A DNA stretch of 64,000 bases, taken from an uncultured Bacteroidales bacterium (lineage in GTDB: Bacteria; Bacteroidota; Bacteroidia; Bacteroidales; UBA932). The notes below the pieces were generated by a model, which searched no databases, was not told the DNA's origin, and was given only the letters and a program-made list of their open reading frames with translations. The number at the start of each line of letters is the position of its first letter. Within the stretch, counting starts at the first letter, position 1. Positions 16,463-25,990 of the stretch are shown in pieces. Location: contig ONJB01000010.1 in assembly GCA_900318015.1 (NCBI GenBank), positions 39,984 to 103,983 on the forward strand, given 5' to 3'. The translations under genes were made by a program, and so were the position numbers.

Positions 16463-18412
16463 ATGGCTGACTCTAAACTTATCTCCAAGATTCCGGAAGG
16501 GCCGCTCGCCGAGAAATGGTCGAAGCGCAAGGCCGAAATCCGGATCGTCTCTCCGAACAACAAGCGGAAACTCGAGGTGATCGTCGTCGGAACGGGCCTC
16601 GGCGGAGCGTCCGCAGCCGCCTCCCTGGGCGAGCTCGGATACAACGTCAAGATTTTCTGCATCTCCGACTCTCCGCGCCGCGCGCACTCCATCGCTGCGC
16701 AGGGCGGTATCAATGCCGCGAAGAACTACCAGAACGACAACGACTCCATCTACCGGTTGTTCTACGACACCATCAAGGGCGGTGACTATCGTTCCCGTGA
16801 AGCGAACGTGTACCGCCTGGCGGAGGTAAGTGCGGCCATCATCGACCAGTGCGTCGCGCAGGGCGTTCCTTTCGCCCGCGAGTACGGCGGTTATCTGGCG
16901 AACCGCTCCTTCGGCGGTGTGCAGGTGAGCCGTACCTTCTACGCCCGCGGACAAACCGGCCAGCAGCTGCTTCTCGGCGCCTATGCGGCCCTGAACAAGG
17001 AAATCGCCGCCGGTTCCGTCAAGAGCTACCCGCGTCACGAGATGCTGGACCTCGTCATCATCAACGGTGAAGCGAAGGGCATCATCGCCCGCAACCTCGT
17101 GACCGGTGAGATCGAGCGCTTCGGCGCCCATGCCGTGGTCCTCGCCACCGGTGGTTATGGAAATGCCTATTTTCTGTCCACGAACGCGATGAATTCCAAC
17201 GGCTCCGCCGCAATGCAGGCCTACCGCAAGGGCGCTTTCTTTGCGAATCCCTGCTTCGCGCAGATTCACCCGACCTGTATCCCGGTCCATGGCGACCAGC
17301 AGTGCAAACTCACCCTGATGTCCGAGTCCCTGCGTAATGATGGCCGTATCTGGGTGCCGAACAACATGGAGGATGTCATCAAGCTCCGCAAGCACGGAAT
17401 CAAGCCTTCCCAGATTCCTGAGGAGCGCCGTGACTACTACCTGGAGCGCCGTTATCCGGCCTTCGGTAACCTGGTTCCCCGTGACGTCGCTTCCCGCGCC
17501 GCCAAGGAGCGTTGCGACGCCGGCTACGGCGTGAACGAGACCGGCCTGGCCGTGTTCCTTGATTTCGCCGACGCCATCAAGCGCCTCGGTCACCAGCGTG
17601 TGGAAGAGCGCTACGGCAACCTCTTCCAGATGTACGAAAAGATCACCTCCTCTTCCCCTTGGGAGGAGCCGATGATGATCTATCCGGCCATCCACTACAC
17701 CATGGGCGGTCTCTGGGTGGATTACGACCTCCAGACCACCATTCCGGGCCTGTACGCCATCGGCGAAGCGAACTTCTCCGACCACGGCGGCAACCGTCTC
17801 GGCGCTTCCGCCCTCATGCAGGGCCTGGCCGATGGCTACTTCATCCTTCCGTATACCATCGGTGACTATCTGTCCCACAAGTTTGCGGAGCCCAAGACCG
17901 ACACCAACGCTCCCGAATTCGCCGAGGCTGAAAAGGCCGTCCTCGACCGGATCGAGAAGATCCTGGCGGTCAAGGGTACCGAGACCGTGGACAGCATCCA
18001 TAAGAAACTCGGCCACATCATGTGGGAGTATGTGGGCATGGCCCGTAATGAGGCCGGCCTGAAGAAGGCCATCGAGGAAATCGGCGAACTCCGGAAGGAA
18101 TTCTGGAAGACGGTCCGCGTCCCCGGCACGAACGACGAATTCAACCAGGAACTGGAGAAGGCTCTCCGGCTGGTGGACTTCTTCGACATCGGCGAACTGA
18201 TGGCCCGCGACGCCCTGAACCGCAAGGAATCCTGCGGCGGTCACTTCCGCGAGGAAATGCAGACGGAAGAGGGCGAGACCAAGCGTGACGACGAGAACTT
18301 CATGTACGTGGGTGCCTGGGAATACAAGGGCGAAGGCAAGGAGCCTGAACTCCACAAGGAGCCGCTCAAGTATGAGAACATCAAGATTGCGACCCGTAAC
18401 TATAAAGACTAA
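16463..18412 (+). CDS. frdA: succinate dehydrogenase / fumarate reductase flavoprotein subunit
   Basis: 649 aa. FAD-binding motif [21 protein letters not shown] (about 40-60), the substrate and FAD-linking region [17 protein letters not shown] (about 75-91; the histidine before SIAAQGG, in RRAHS, is the covalent FAD site in this family), and catalytic HPTCIPVHG and RDVASRA blocks are present. C-terminal [24 protein letters not shown] is typical of the Bacteroidetes type. It catalyses fumarate/succinate interconversion at the inner membrane; in anaerobic Bacteroidales this is mainly fumarate reduction in succinate and propionate formation. The iron-sulfur subunit follows after 8 nt, but the usual upstream cytochrome b subunit is absent. 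Confidence 0.95.
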   Translation: MADSKLISKIPEGPLAEKWSKRKAEIRIVSPNNKRKLEVIVVGTGLGGASAAASLGELGYNVKIFCISDSPRRAHSIAAQGGINAAKNYQNDNDSIYRLFYDTIKGGDYRSREANVYRLAEVSAAIIDQCVAQGVPFAREYGGYLANRSFGGVQVSRTFYARGQTGQQLLLGAYAALNKEIAAGSVKSYPRHEMLDLVIINGEAKGIIARNLVTGEIERFGAHAVVLATGGYGNAYFLSTNAMNSNGSAAMQAYRKGAFFANPCFAQIHPTCIPVHGDQQCKLTLMSESLRNDGRIWVPNNMEDVIKLRKHGIKPSQIPEERRDYYLERRYPAFGNLVPRDVASRAAKERCDAGYGVNETGLAVFLDFADAIKRLGHQRVEERYGNLFQMYEKITSSSPWEEPMMIYPAIHYTMGGLWVDYDLQTTIPGLYAIGEANFSDHGGNRLGASALMQGLADGYFILPYTIGDYLSHKFAEPKTDTNAPEFAEAEKAVLDRIEKILAVKGTETVDSIHKKLGHIMWEYVGMARNEAGLKKAIEEIGELRKEFWKTVRVPGTNDEFNQELEKALRLVDFFDIGELMARDALNRKESCGGHFREEMQTEEGETKRDDENFMYVGAWEYKGEGKEPELHKEPLKYENIKIATRNYKD

Positions 18413-18420
18413 CGACGATT

Positions 18421-19164
18421 ATGGAATATAACGTGAAAGTGTGGCGTCAGAAGAACGCCAAAGCCAAGGGTCACTTCGAGACCTATCATGTCACCGACGT
18501 GGAAGAGGATGCCTCCTTCCTGGAGATGCTGGACATCCTGAACGACCAGCTGATCCGCAAGGGCGTGGAGCCCATCGCCTTCGACCACGACTGCCGCGAG
18601 GGTATCTGCGGCGCCTGCTCCCTGTATGTGGACGGCCGCGCCCATGGTCCGGACGACCAGGTGACCACCTGCCAGCTGTTCATGCGTCATTTCAAGCCGG
18701 GCGCCACCATCACCGTGGAGCCTTGGCGGAGCGCCGCCTTCCCGGTGATCAAGGACCTCGTCGTGGACCGTCAGGCCTTCGATAAGATCCTCCAGGCCGG
18801 CGGTTTCATCTCCGTCCGCACCGGTGCCGCGCAGGATGCGAATACCATCCTGATCCCGCACGATGACGCGGAACTGTCCATGGATGCCGCCGCCTGCGTC
18901 GGTTGCGGCGCCTGCGTCGCCACTTGTAAGAACGGCTCCGCGATGCTGTTCGTGGCTGCGCGCGTCAGCTCCCTCGCCCTGCTCCCTCAGGGTAAGCCGG
19001 AAGCCGCCCGCCGCGCCCGCGCCATGGTCGCCAAGATGGACGAACTCGGTTTCGGCAACTGCACGAACACCCGCGCCTGCGAGATGGAGTGCCCGAAGCA
19101 TGTCACCATCGACCATATCGCCCGTCTGAACCGCGAATATCTGAAGGCGCGTTTCAGCGAGTAA
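18421..19164 (+). CDS. frdB: succinate dehydrogenase / fumarate reductase iron-sulfur subunit
   Basis: 247 aa. The N-terminal ferredoxin-like domain carries the 2Fe-2S ligands in [17 protein letters not shown] (about 58-74) and a later TTCQLF. The C-terminal domain holds [14 protein letters not shown] (about 158-171) and the [12 protein letters not shown] motif for the 4Fe-4S and 3Fe-4S clusters. It passes electrons between the flavoprotein and the quinone-reactive membrane subunit, which is not encoded nearby. It is the last gene of the operon, followed by a REP pair and a bidirectional terminator. Confidence 0.95.
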   Translation: MEYNVKVWRQKNAKAKGHFETYHVTDVEEDASFLEMLDILNDQLIRKGVEPIAFDHDCREGICGACSLYVDGRAHGPDDQVTTCQLFMRHFKPGATITVEPWRSAAFPVIKDLVVDRQAFDKILQAGGFISVRTGAAQDANTILIPHDDAELSMDAAACVGCGACVATCKNGSAMLFVAARVSSLALLPQGKPEAARRARAMVAKMDELGFGNCTNTRACEMECPKHVTIDHIARLNREYLKARFSE

Positions 19165-19166
19165 TA

Positions 19167-19227
19167 AGATGGCCGATCAGGTCGGCCATGACGACTAAGG
19201 TGTCATTCCCGGCTTGACCGGGAATCT
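19167..19227. repeat. REP pair in inverted orientation
   Basis: Unit 1 (19167-19193) has stem GGCCGA/TCGGCC with loop TCAGG. Unit 2 (19201-19227), read on the minus strand, has the same head (AGAT) and tail (ATGAC) but stem TCCCGG/CCGGGA with loop TCAAG. The stems differ by paired changes, so the fold is kept. Confidence 0.82.
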
Positions 19228-19231
19228 ATTA

Positions 19232-19270
19232 AAAGTAAGGGCGACCCGAAAGGGCCGCCCTGTTACTTTA
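19232..19270. terminator. bidirectional terminator between frdB and the PorV/PorQ gene
   Basis: AAAGTAAGGGCG pairs with CGCCCTGTTACTTT (one bulge) around a CCC/GGG-containing loop, giving A-rich and T-rich ends on both strands. It lies between two convergent operons. Confidence 0.75.
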
Positions 19271-19281
19271 AAGAGAATGCT

Positions 19282-20163
19282 TTAGAAGGCGTATCCGAGA
19301 CCGATTGCAAGCGTATTGCCGATGGCTTCATTGAGGGTTAAGAAGCACAGGTCGAAGTGGAAACCGGAGAACTTGGCCCCGGCTCCGAGGGACAGATAGG
19401 TAGGAAGCGGAGACCGTCCGGTTCCTATGTGGGCGCCTGCGCGAACAAAGACCATGTCCTTGAAGGCGAATTCGGTACCGGCCGCCGCTCCGAATCCTCC
19501 GGAGAAGAAATAGTCGAGGTCGGCTCCGAAATACAGTTTGTTTCCAGACAGGTCCACGCCATACCCGACACCGGCTTTCACGGACATCGGCAGGGAATAG
19601 GAATTCTTGCCGGACTTGACTGGAGTGCCTAGGTTAGCCACGCCGGCAGCGGCTTTCAAACCGTCTTTCTTGAAAGAAACGAGGATATCGGCAGCGATGG
19701 CACTGTAGGAATCCTTATCGGACAGTTTTTCCGACGCGAAGCGGACGGTGGCGCCGGCGGAAAGGGTTTCCGTGAACCGGAAACCGAAGCCGGCCCCGGC
19801 CAGCAGGGCCGTCGGCGTGAAGGAACTGCCCGCATTTCCGGAAGCGTCCACAGTCGTATACGGACTTCCGTTCTGGAAAGCGCCCGTCAGGGTGATGCCC
19901 ATCTTATCCCCTACCTTGAACGCACCCAGCAGATTCAGGTTGGTGGAATGGACGGACTTCGGAGCCCAGTTCTGATAGCTGAAAACAAGATTGCTTCCGC
20001 TGAAGGGAACCAGACCCGGGTTCTGCAGGTCGGAAACGGCCTGGATTCCGCCCATCGCCGCCGTGGCGGGGTCCCGGTCTATCCGAAGGAACGGCAGGGC
20101 GTCCTGCGCGTTGACAGCGGTCCAGAGCAGGGAAAGGATACCGACAACAAATATCTTTTTCAT
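19282..20163 (-). CDS. PorV/PorQ-family outer-membrane protein
   Basis: 293 aa, signal peptide MKKIFVVGILSLLWTAVNAQ. The mature start ALPFLRIDRDPATAAMGGIQAVSDLQNPGLVPF matches the FLxIxxDPxxAAMGG...NPA signature of PorV/PorQ barrels. Repeated amphipathic strands run to the end (GNTLAIGLGYAF). PorV and PorQ belong to the outer-membrane attachment complex of the type IX secretion system and bind cargo C-terminal domains. The gene lies 7 nt after a subtilisin that has such a domain, which supports a T9SS role, perhaps for this cargo. Shorter than typical PorV (about 390) and nearer to PorQ; the subtype is not settled. Confidence 0.75.
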   Translation of the reverse strand: MKKIFVVGILSLLWTAVNAQDALPFLRIDRDPATAAMGGIQAVSDLQNPGLVPFSGSNLVFSYQNWAPKSVHSTNLNLLGAFKVGDKMGITLTGAFQNGSPYTTVDASGNAGSSFTPTALLAGAGFGFRFTETLSAGATVRFASEKLSDKDSYSAIAADILVSFKKDGLKAAAGVANLGTPVKSGKNSYSLPMSVKAGVGYGVDLSGNKLYFGADLDYFFSGGFGAAAGTEFAFKDMVFVRAGAHIGTGRSPLPTYLSLGAGAKFSGFHFDLCFLTLNEAIGNTLAIGLGYAF

Positions 20164-20169
20164 AGCCGT

Positions 20170-22800
20170 TTATCTTTTGACGATGGTTTCATGGTATTCC
20201 TTTCCTCCGAACTTGAGGAAGAGTCCGTACTGTCCCGGAGCGAAGGAGGTGAAATCGACCTGGGCAGGATTGAAAGCGCTCGCATTGACCGTTCCTTCCC
20301 AGACGGTGGAACCGGTCGCGGAAACCACCTTGATGCCCGTGCTTTCCTCGTTCATGCCGGTGGCGATGTGGAGATAATCCGACACCGGATTGGGATAGGC
20401 CTGATATTCGACACCGGACTGGCGAACCAGCACCCGGAATGTGATGGAGGCTTTCTCTCCACGGGCGTCGATGGCATAAACCGTCACGGTAGAGGCACCG
20501 AAACCGATCGGAGTGATGTGAAGGACACCGGAGTTCACCGTCGCATGCAGGACGGCAGGTGCCGTGTTTTCAGCATCATAGGTAAGCGGTTCACCATCAG
20601 GATCTTTGAAATATTCCGCCATAGGAATCTGGGCGGCATCGGACTGACCGCTGAGAAGCATGTCCGGAATATCCTTGACGGCCGCGGGCGGCGTATTGGG
20701 AAGGATCCGGTACGTGAGCGTGTAGGTCGATACGGCGTCGAATTCATCCATGGCCGTGATGACGGCCTGGTAGGTGCCGGACTCAACCTTGCTCCCGTCG
20801 ATTCTGACGGTCTGTCCACCAGCGGTTTCCGTCCAGGTTTCCGCCTTGGATCCGGGCGTGACTTCCGTGATGAAGACATGCTCGTCCGGGTCTGTGATGG
20901 TGAACGAAATCTCCTTGCTTTCAAAGCTGCGGATGGCCAGTCCTTCCGTCGGTTCGTCGGGCGTGATGACCGGTGGATTGTTGGCCGGGGTGGTGACGGT
21001 GAGCAGGTCCGATGCTTCCGAATAGGCGGGCTGCTTGTCGAAGCCGATGACCTTGAACCAGTAAGGAGTTTCGAACTTGAGGGACTTCAGGGTAGCGGTA
21101 ATCGTCTCTCCGACCGAATAAGGGGTGGAGATGATGGTGGTTTTCTTGACCCCTTTTCCGGTCTTGTCCTGGGTGGATTCGGCCACGGCATTCCGGTCCG
21201 TGCCGGAGAACAGGTAGTAACCGGCCGCCGGTATTTTGTCCGAACCGGTGACGGTCCAGGAGACCGTGATGGTGTTGGCCTTCGCCGTAGCGGACAGGTC
21301 CGTCACTTTCGCAGGGGTCCGGTCTTCCCCGTAGGTGAAGGCCGCCGTTGCATCCAGCATGACACCGATTTGCTGGACATCCAGGGAAATGGTAGGATTC
21401 TGGGCATTCAGCATCCTTTCGAGCAGCATCTCGCGCGTGAATCCGGGACCGCCGAAATAGGAGACCAGCAGGGCCGCCACGCCCGTAGCGTGCGGGCAGG
21501 CCATCGAAGTGCCCTGGAAATTGCCGTAGGCGTTGTTGGTCCAGGTATTATAGATCTGGCCGTAGTGATAGTCTCCACCGGTCGTGGAAACGTCCACCCA
21601 GTCTCCGTAGCAGGAATAATAGGCACGGCCTCCGTTGGGGCCGATGGCGCCCACTGCGACAGCGCCCGGATATTCGGCCGGAGGACCCCAGGGCTTGCTA
21701 TCGTTGCCGGCGGAGAAGAAGCAGACACCGCCCGCCATGGGACCGACCTGCTTGCCATTGGCGTCCATGCCGGCATACTTGTTAAAGTAATCGATGGCCG
21801 ATTTCAAGGCCGAAGCATATTCCCCGGTATTCGGCTGCAGGAAAAACTCATGGCTTTCCCGGGCTTCCTCGTCCTTGTAGGAGCCGTCGTCATTGCTGAA
21901 ATCATAGCCCCAGCTGTTGTTGCAGAGGACGGCACCATGGTCTGCTCCCCATTTGATGGCGTTTTCGAAACCGCCGCTGCCTTCGCCCGAGAAGACTTGG
22001 CAGGAAATCAGGCGGACACCCGGAATTCCTTCCGCGGCGTCTCCGCCGGCCATCCCGGCGACACCGATGCCGTTGTTGTTGACGGCCCCGATGATGCCGG
22101 CCACATGGGTACCATGGTCGTCCGGCGTGATGTATGTGCTTTTGGTGGCGAAGTTGTAGCTGTTGGTCGCATCGGTGTTTCCGACCAGATCTTCATGATT
22201 GAGCTGGATACCGCCGTCCACGACCGTGACACCGACGGTAGAACTGCCCGTCGTATAATACTTCCAAACCGGAATGACCTGCATGTCGGCTCCGGCCACC
22301 CAGGCGGTGTTGGTTCCTTCATTGTGGTACTGCCACTGGGAGCTGAATTTCGGGTCATTGAAGGGATAGCTCATCCGTTTGGCCTTGATGACCGGTTCAT
22401 AGGCGACGACGCCCTTCACCTGGCGGAGGACATCCGCGGCGCGGTCTTTCTGGACGGAGGGGCTGAAATGGACCCGATACCAGCGGTGGAGTCCCATTTC
22501 CCGCGAGCGCGGTTCGAATTCGCCGGCATCCGGGAAAATCCTTTCCAGGCCGGTCACGCCGATTTCGCCGACGGCCTCGTTGAAAGAGGCGGAGGCCCGG
22601 GTCGCCGGCATGCCCTGTTCGATCCACGCAACGGTCTCCTCATCCAGCAGGATGTTCGCCGTTCCGGGGACATAAATGCTTTCCGGTTGCTTTTCCTCCG
22701 GAGTGACCCGGGTGGCGATTTCGGTTTCCATTTCCTGCTGACAGCCGGCCAGCAGGAAAAGCGCCAGGGCCCATCCGAAGGGAATCAATCTGTCCTTCAT
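20170..22800 (-). CDS. subtilisin-like (S8) protease with fibronectin-type region and T9SS type A sorting domain
   Basis: 876 aa. The N-terminus reads MKDRLIPFGWALALFLLAGCQQE, a lipobox. The propeptide spans about 30-130. The S8 domain has Asp in VTVVDGG (about 192), His in DDHGTHVAGI (about 227) and Ser in GTSMACPHATG (about 430). A fibronectin-III-like segment (AKVTDLSATAKANTITVSW, about 500-600) and a cadherin-like part (about 660-790) follow. The last 80 residues (EYQAYPNPVSDYLHIATG...FTSFAPGQYGLFLKFGGKEYHETIVKR) are a type A T9SS sorting domain. It should be a surface or secreted endopeptidase. An unknown secreted gene precedes it by 4 nt and the PorV/PorQ gene follows. Confidence 0.9.
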   Translation of the reverse strand: MKDRLIPFGWALALFLLAGCQQEMETEIATRVTPEEKQPESIYVPGTANILLDEETVAWIEQGMPATRASASFNEAVGEIGVTGLERIFPDAGEFEPRSREMGLHRWYRVHFSPSVQKDRAADVLRQVKGVVAYEPVIKAKRMSYPFNDPKFSSQWQYHNEGTNTAWVAGADMQVIPVWKYYTTGSSTVGVTVVDGGIQLNHEDLVGNTDATNSYNFATKSTYITPDDHGTHVAGIIGAVNNNGIGVAGMAGGDAAEGIPGVRLISCQVFSGEGSGGFENAIKWGADHGAVLCNNSWGYDFSNDDGSYKDEEARESHEFFLQPNTGEYASALKSAIDYFNKYAGMDANGKQVGPMAGGVCFFSAGNDSKPWGPPAEYPGAVAVGAIGPNGGRAYYSCYGDWVDVSTTGGDYHYGQIYNTWTNNAYGNFQGTSMACPHATGVAALLVSYFGGPGFTREMLLERMLNAQNPTISLDVQQIGVMLDATAAFTYGEDRTPAKVTDLSATAKANTITVSWTVTGSDKIPAAGYYLFSGTDRNAVAESTQDKTGKGVKKTTIISTPYSVGETITATLKSLKFETPYWFKVIGFDKQPAYSEASDLLTVTTPANNPPVITPDEPTEGLAIRSFESKEISFTITDPDEHVFITEVTPGSKAETWTETAGGQTVRIDGSKVESGTYQAVITAMDEFDAVSTYTLTYRILPNTPPAAVKDIPDMLLSGQSDAAQIPMAEYFKDPDGEPLTYDAENTAPAVLHATVNSGVLHITPIGFGASTVTVYAIDARGEKASITFRVLVRQSGVEYQAYPNPVSDYLHIATGMNEESTGIKVVSATGSTVWEGTVNASAFNPAQVDFTSFAPGQYGLFLKFGGKEYHETIVKR

Positions 22801-22804
22801 GGTT

Positions 22805-23503
22805 CTAGAGTAGATTTTCAGTCAGAAAATCAGCCACTTCCGTCAGGGATTCCGGCTGTGACCATTTGATCTTGTGTTCCTTGAAAAAGGCTTTCGCCTT
22901 GTCCTTGTCCAGCCCGGGGACGTCCATGACTTCCCGCTTCAGGGCCGGTACGATCCTGTTCCGACAGAACAGGATATAGGTCTTTTCCGCAATGGGAATT
23001 TCCTTGCCTCCCTCTTTGGAGGCGATGGCCTGGTTGATGTTGATCCCGGCGTTGCTGTCCATGGCCAGGCCGGCCACGTTCTGCGTGGCGGCGACGGAGG
23101 AGCTGACCCCGTATCCGATACTGGCCTTGTTCAGCTGCTCCGTGTCCAGGAAAAGCGCCCGGACGGCGGCGCCGCCTTTCGACTCTGCCAGGACCTTGTA
23201 CAGTTTTCCTGCCACGTTCACGAAGACATCCAGACCGACGCGAACGGAGAAGACTTTGAGCATGTCCGCCTCCATGATGTCCTCACCCTTGATGTAGTAG
23301 AGTTTCTGGTTCAAGACGGACACATTGACCCTTCCGGTCAGGATGTCGTCCCCGGTATCGGAGCAGACGACGCCCTCGGTGAAATCCTCATACAGGAACG
23401 GCCAGGAGTCCTTCGGCTTGAAGGCCCATTTATCGCGGTTGGGCTGCGCAAAAGCGGGAAGGACGGCCATCATTCCCAGCAGCAGGAAAACGATTCTTTT
23501 CAT
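22805..23503 (-). CDS. secreted protein of unknown function in the T9SS protease operon
   Basis: 232 aa from the ATG at 23503 (MKRIVFLLLGMMAVLPAFAQ, a clear signal peptide); upstream codons in frame are not needed. The mature part begins PNRDKWAFKPKDSWPFLYEDFTEGVV. A central alanine- and glycine-rich region (GYGVSSSVAATQNVAGLAMDSNAG) and a C-terminal helical segment (DKDKAKAFFKEHKIKW) are visible. I recognise no family. It is the first gene of a run with the T9SS subtilisin and PorV/PorQ barrel (4- and 6-nt gaps), so a role linked to that protease is plausible but unproven. Confidence 0.75.
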   Translation of the reverse strand: MKRIVFLLLGMMAVLPAFAQPNRDKWAFKPKDSWPFLYEDFTEGVVCSDTGDDILTGRVNVSVLNQKLYYIKGEDIMEADMLKVFSVRVGLDVFVNVAGKLYKVLAESKGGAAVRALFLDTEQLNKASIGYGVSSSVAATQNVAGLAMDSNAGININQAIASKEGGKEIPIAEKTYILFCRNRIVPALKREVMDVPGLDKDKAKAFFKEHKIKWSQPESLTEVADFLTENLL

Positions 23504-23523
23504 GGTTGCAAATAATAAAGGGT

Positions 23524-23556
23524 AAAAGGAGCCCGTCCGCAAGCGGACAGGCTCCC
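23524..23556 (-). terminator. strong terminator of the SusC1-SusD1-lipoprotein operon
   Basis: A 13-bp stem (GGAGCC-GTCCGC against GCGGAC-GGCTCC, one mismatch, AA/TT loop, 23528-23555) followed on the minus strand by TTTTACCC. It lies 20 nt after the stop codon of the Calx-beta lipoprotein, so the protease operon downstream is separate. Confidence 0.85.
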
Positions 23557-23574
23557 TTCAAAAGCAGTAGAAAA

Positions 23575-24423
23575 TTAATTCTTCTTGTAGGTAACGCCAC
23601 CCAGGAGGATTTCATACCAACCGCTGGAGCTGGCAGCACCCCATGCATTCGGGATGAAGAGGGAACCGTCTTCCTGAATGTTGATGATGATGTCAGCCTC
23701 GGAGGATTCGGCATCATTGGGATTGGGAGCGTCGAAACCGTAATAGTTCACACCGTTATAACCGGTAGCCTGACCGGCGGCGACGGTGATGACGGTCTTT
23801 TCCGCATTCAGCACGCCTCTGACGGGGCCCTTGAAGCCATTGCCACCCAGATAAGGCTCGAGGTTGGAGATGGAGAAGCTGTTCACATCACCTTCCCAAG
23901 CAGCCAACTCAATGGTGTGACCGCTGTAGTTATCGCCCCAGTAACCCATGCAATAGGAAGTCGTATAGGAACCGAAGTAATTGATGAGCGGATGGTCTTC
24001 GTCCTTGATGGTGAACTTGACGGAGTTGTAGTTCGGGAACTTGTAGTCGTTGGTCGTGCTGGCAATCTCGATGTTGAAGGTGAGGTTGCCGGTGTAGAGA
24101 CCTTCCTGGTTCTTCACGTTGACCGTGATGTACTGGGTGGAATCCCCGGCGAAAGTCAGGACACCGGAAGCCGGCTCAATGGAGAAGTTGGTGCCGGACT
24201 TGGCAGAACCTTCGACCACCTTGAAGGAAACCGTCGTGTTGGGATTCCCGTTCTGCGGATAGGCATGCACGGGGATTTTTACTGAACCAGCACGCTCGGA
24301 GACAGTGACGGAACCCGTGTGGAAAGCGACGAAATCCTCACTCGTGAAATGAGCGACGTGCGAGCAGGCAGCCAGGGAAAGAGCCGCAAGACCCGCGAGG
24401 CATATGTTAGCTAAATATTTCAT
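23575..24423 (-). CDS. surface lipoprotein with Calx-beta-like domain, SusCD-linked
   Basis: 282 aa from the ATG at 24423. Lipobox LSLAACSH near residue 20. Residues about 35-130 resemble a Calx-beta/immunoglobulin-like domain (SVTVSERAGSVKIPVHAYPQNGNPNTTVSFKVVEGSAKSGTNF...FTIKDED; here only short parts matter: SERAGSVKIPV and TIKDED). A second beta-rich domain follows with several aromatic residues. It is the third gene after SusC1 and SusD1, the position of SusE/SusF-type glycan- or ligand-binding surface lipoproteins. The ligand is unknown. A terminator follows, and an alternative TTG start at 24429 is unlikely. Confidence 0.78.
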   Translation of the reverse strand: MKYLANICLAGLAALSLAACSHVAHFTSEDFVAFHTGSVTVSERAGSVKIPVHAYPQNGNPNTTVSFKVVEGSAKSGTNFSIEPASGVLTFAGDSTQYITVNVKNQEGLYTGNLTFNIEIASTTNDYKFPNYNSVKFTIKDEDHPLINYFGSYTTSYCMGYWGDNYSGHTIELAAWEGDVNSFSISNLEPYLGGNGFKGPVRGVLNAEKTVITVAAGQATGYNGVNYYGFDAPNPNDAESSEADIIINIQEDGSLFIPNAWGAASSSGWYEILLGGVTYKKN

Positions 24424-24447
24424 ATTCAAATTCTTTTAAGGATATGA

Positions 24448-25971
24448 TTATTCTGCGGCGCTGTATCCGGGATTCTGGACCAGATTGTTGTTCACCTCGA
24501 ACTCGTGGGACGGGATCGGCCACAGATAGTGGAAATCACCGGCGGGGAGAGACTTGGACTCGTAGGCGGCACCCTGGGCCAGCGCACCGGCCTCGATGGC
24601 AGAGGCCTGGCCGGGACGGCTGCTGAAACCTTCGTTCCAACGCTTCAGGCAAACCATGCGGTAACCCTGACCGACGGTCTCCTTGAACCACTCGTTGTGG
24701 ATTGTGGTATTGGAAGCTTCCGTAAGGGAAGCGCCACGGGCGGACTGGAGGGTGTTCAGAGCGGACTTCGCGGAGGAGGCGTTGCCAGCGGCGAGGTTCG
24801 CCTCGGCGGCGATCAGGTACATCTCGCTGATGAGGATGGGCTTCACGGCCTGGTAGCCGTCAGGCATGGCATCCGGAGCGGAGCGGAGAGCGGGGTTGCC
24901 GAGGTACTTGGTGAACACGTAGAACACGTCGTTGTGATAGTCGCTGTTGAAGAAGACTTCGTGGCCACCCTTGTCGAACCACTGGGCCAGACGGAGGTCG
25001 TTCACCTCGTACAGGTTCATCAGGTTGGAGGAAGGGATGAAGTACGGACGGAAGTAGTCGCCATGGTCGGGATCGCGGCTGGTATTCGTCCAGGCGTCGA
25101 AGTTGCGGTTCGGACGCTCGGCGTACGTGGCGTACATCTGGAAGACAGGCTCGTTGCCCTTGTCGTTGAGCCACTCGTTCGTCATTTCTTCGGCGGAAGC
25201 GGAGAGCTTGTAACCGGCGGCAGAGGTGATGACCGTGTTGGCGGCGGCGGCAGCCTTCGCATAGTCCTTGATGTCCAGGTAGTAGCGGGCATACAGGGCG
25301 TTCACAGCGTCGATGGTCGGCTTCTGGGCACGGACTTCGCCCTTGACACCGGCGAGAAGCACGGCGGCGGAGTCGAGATCCTTACCGATCTGGTCATAGA
25401 CCTCCTGGATGGTGTTCCGGGCGGGACGGGCCGTCTGGTCATATTCGAGCACCAGGGGAACGCCCAGGTCGGAAGAAGGCGTGCTGTGCGCATAGGCCTT
25501 CGCATACAGGCGGACGAGACGCAGGTAGGAGTCGGCGCGGAAGAAGTAACCTTCACCGCGGACGACGGCGGCCTTCGCCAGAAGGTCGGCCGGGACATTC
25601 TCCTGCAGGCCGTTGATGACCACGTTGTAACGCATGATCGCGTGGTAGATGTTCTCCCAGTGATCTTCGGCGTCATAGTCGGTGGCGGAGAAGGAATTGT
25701 CGGTACGGTGGATGGAACCGTAGTTGTTACCGAAGTCGGCCATGGCGTTGAAGCCGTCGCACATCACCTCGGAAGCGATATTGTACACGCCGTACTGCGT
25801 ACCGCGGAAGTAGGAGAACATACCGTTCTCGAAACCATTGAGGTCGCTGGCAGTCTCCACAATCTGCTCGGGATTGTAGGCGATCGCGTTATTAGGCATC
25901 AGGTCCAGGTCGCAGGAAGCAAGCAGGGTGACGGCCGCGCCGAGCGCAAGGGTATTGATGATCTTTTTCAT
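24448..25971 (-). CDS. RagB/SusD-family nutrient-binding outer-membrane lipoprotein (SusD1)
   Basis: 507 aa. Signal and lipobox MKKIINTLALGAAVTLLASCDLDL. The SusD fold shows as TPR-like helices: ENIYHAIMRYNVVINGLQ (about 105-122), VRGEGYFFRADSYLRLVRLYAKAYA (about 137-161), DAVNALYARYYLDIKDYAKAAAAAN (about 225-250). The C-terminal SusD motif ISEMYLIAAEANLAAGN...LNTLQSARGA and ETVGQGYRMVCLKRW...LWPIPSHEFEVNNNLVQNPGY are complete. It forms the lid of the SusC1 pore and follows susC1 after about 20 nt. The ligand is unknown; no glycosidase is nearby, and the next operon encodes a protease, so peptide uptake is possible. Confidence 0.93.
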   Translation of the reverse strand: MKKIINTLALGAAVTLLASCDLDLMPNNAIAYNPEQIVETASDLNGFENGMFSYFRGTQYGVYNIASEVMCDGFNAMADFGNNYGSIHRTDNSFSATDYDAEDHWENIYHAIMRYNVVINGLQENVPADLLAKAAVVRGEGYFFRADSYLRLVRLYAKAYAHSTPSSDLGVPLVLEYDQTARPARNTIQEVYDQIGKDLDSAAVLLAGVKGEVRAQKPTIDAVNALYARYYLDIKDYAKAAAAANTVITSAAGYKLSASAEEMTNEWLNDKGNEPVFQMYATYAERPNRNFDAWTNTSRDPDHGDYFRPYFIPSSNLMNLYEVNDLRLAQWFDKGGHEVFFNSDYHNDVFYVFTKYLGNPALRSAPDAMPDGYQAVKPILISEMYLIAAEANLAAGNASSAKSALNTLQSARGASLTEASNTTIHNEWFKETVGQGYRMVCLKRWNEGFSSRPGQASAIEAGALAQGAAYESKSLPAGDFHYLWPIPSHEFEVNNNLVQNPGYSAAE

Positions 25972-25990
25972 ATTCGTTCTGTTTTATCCG

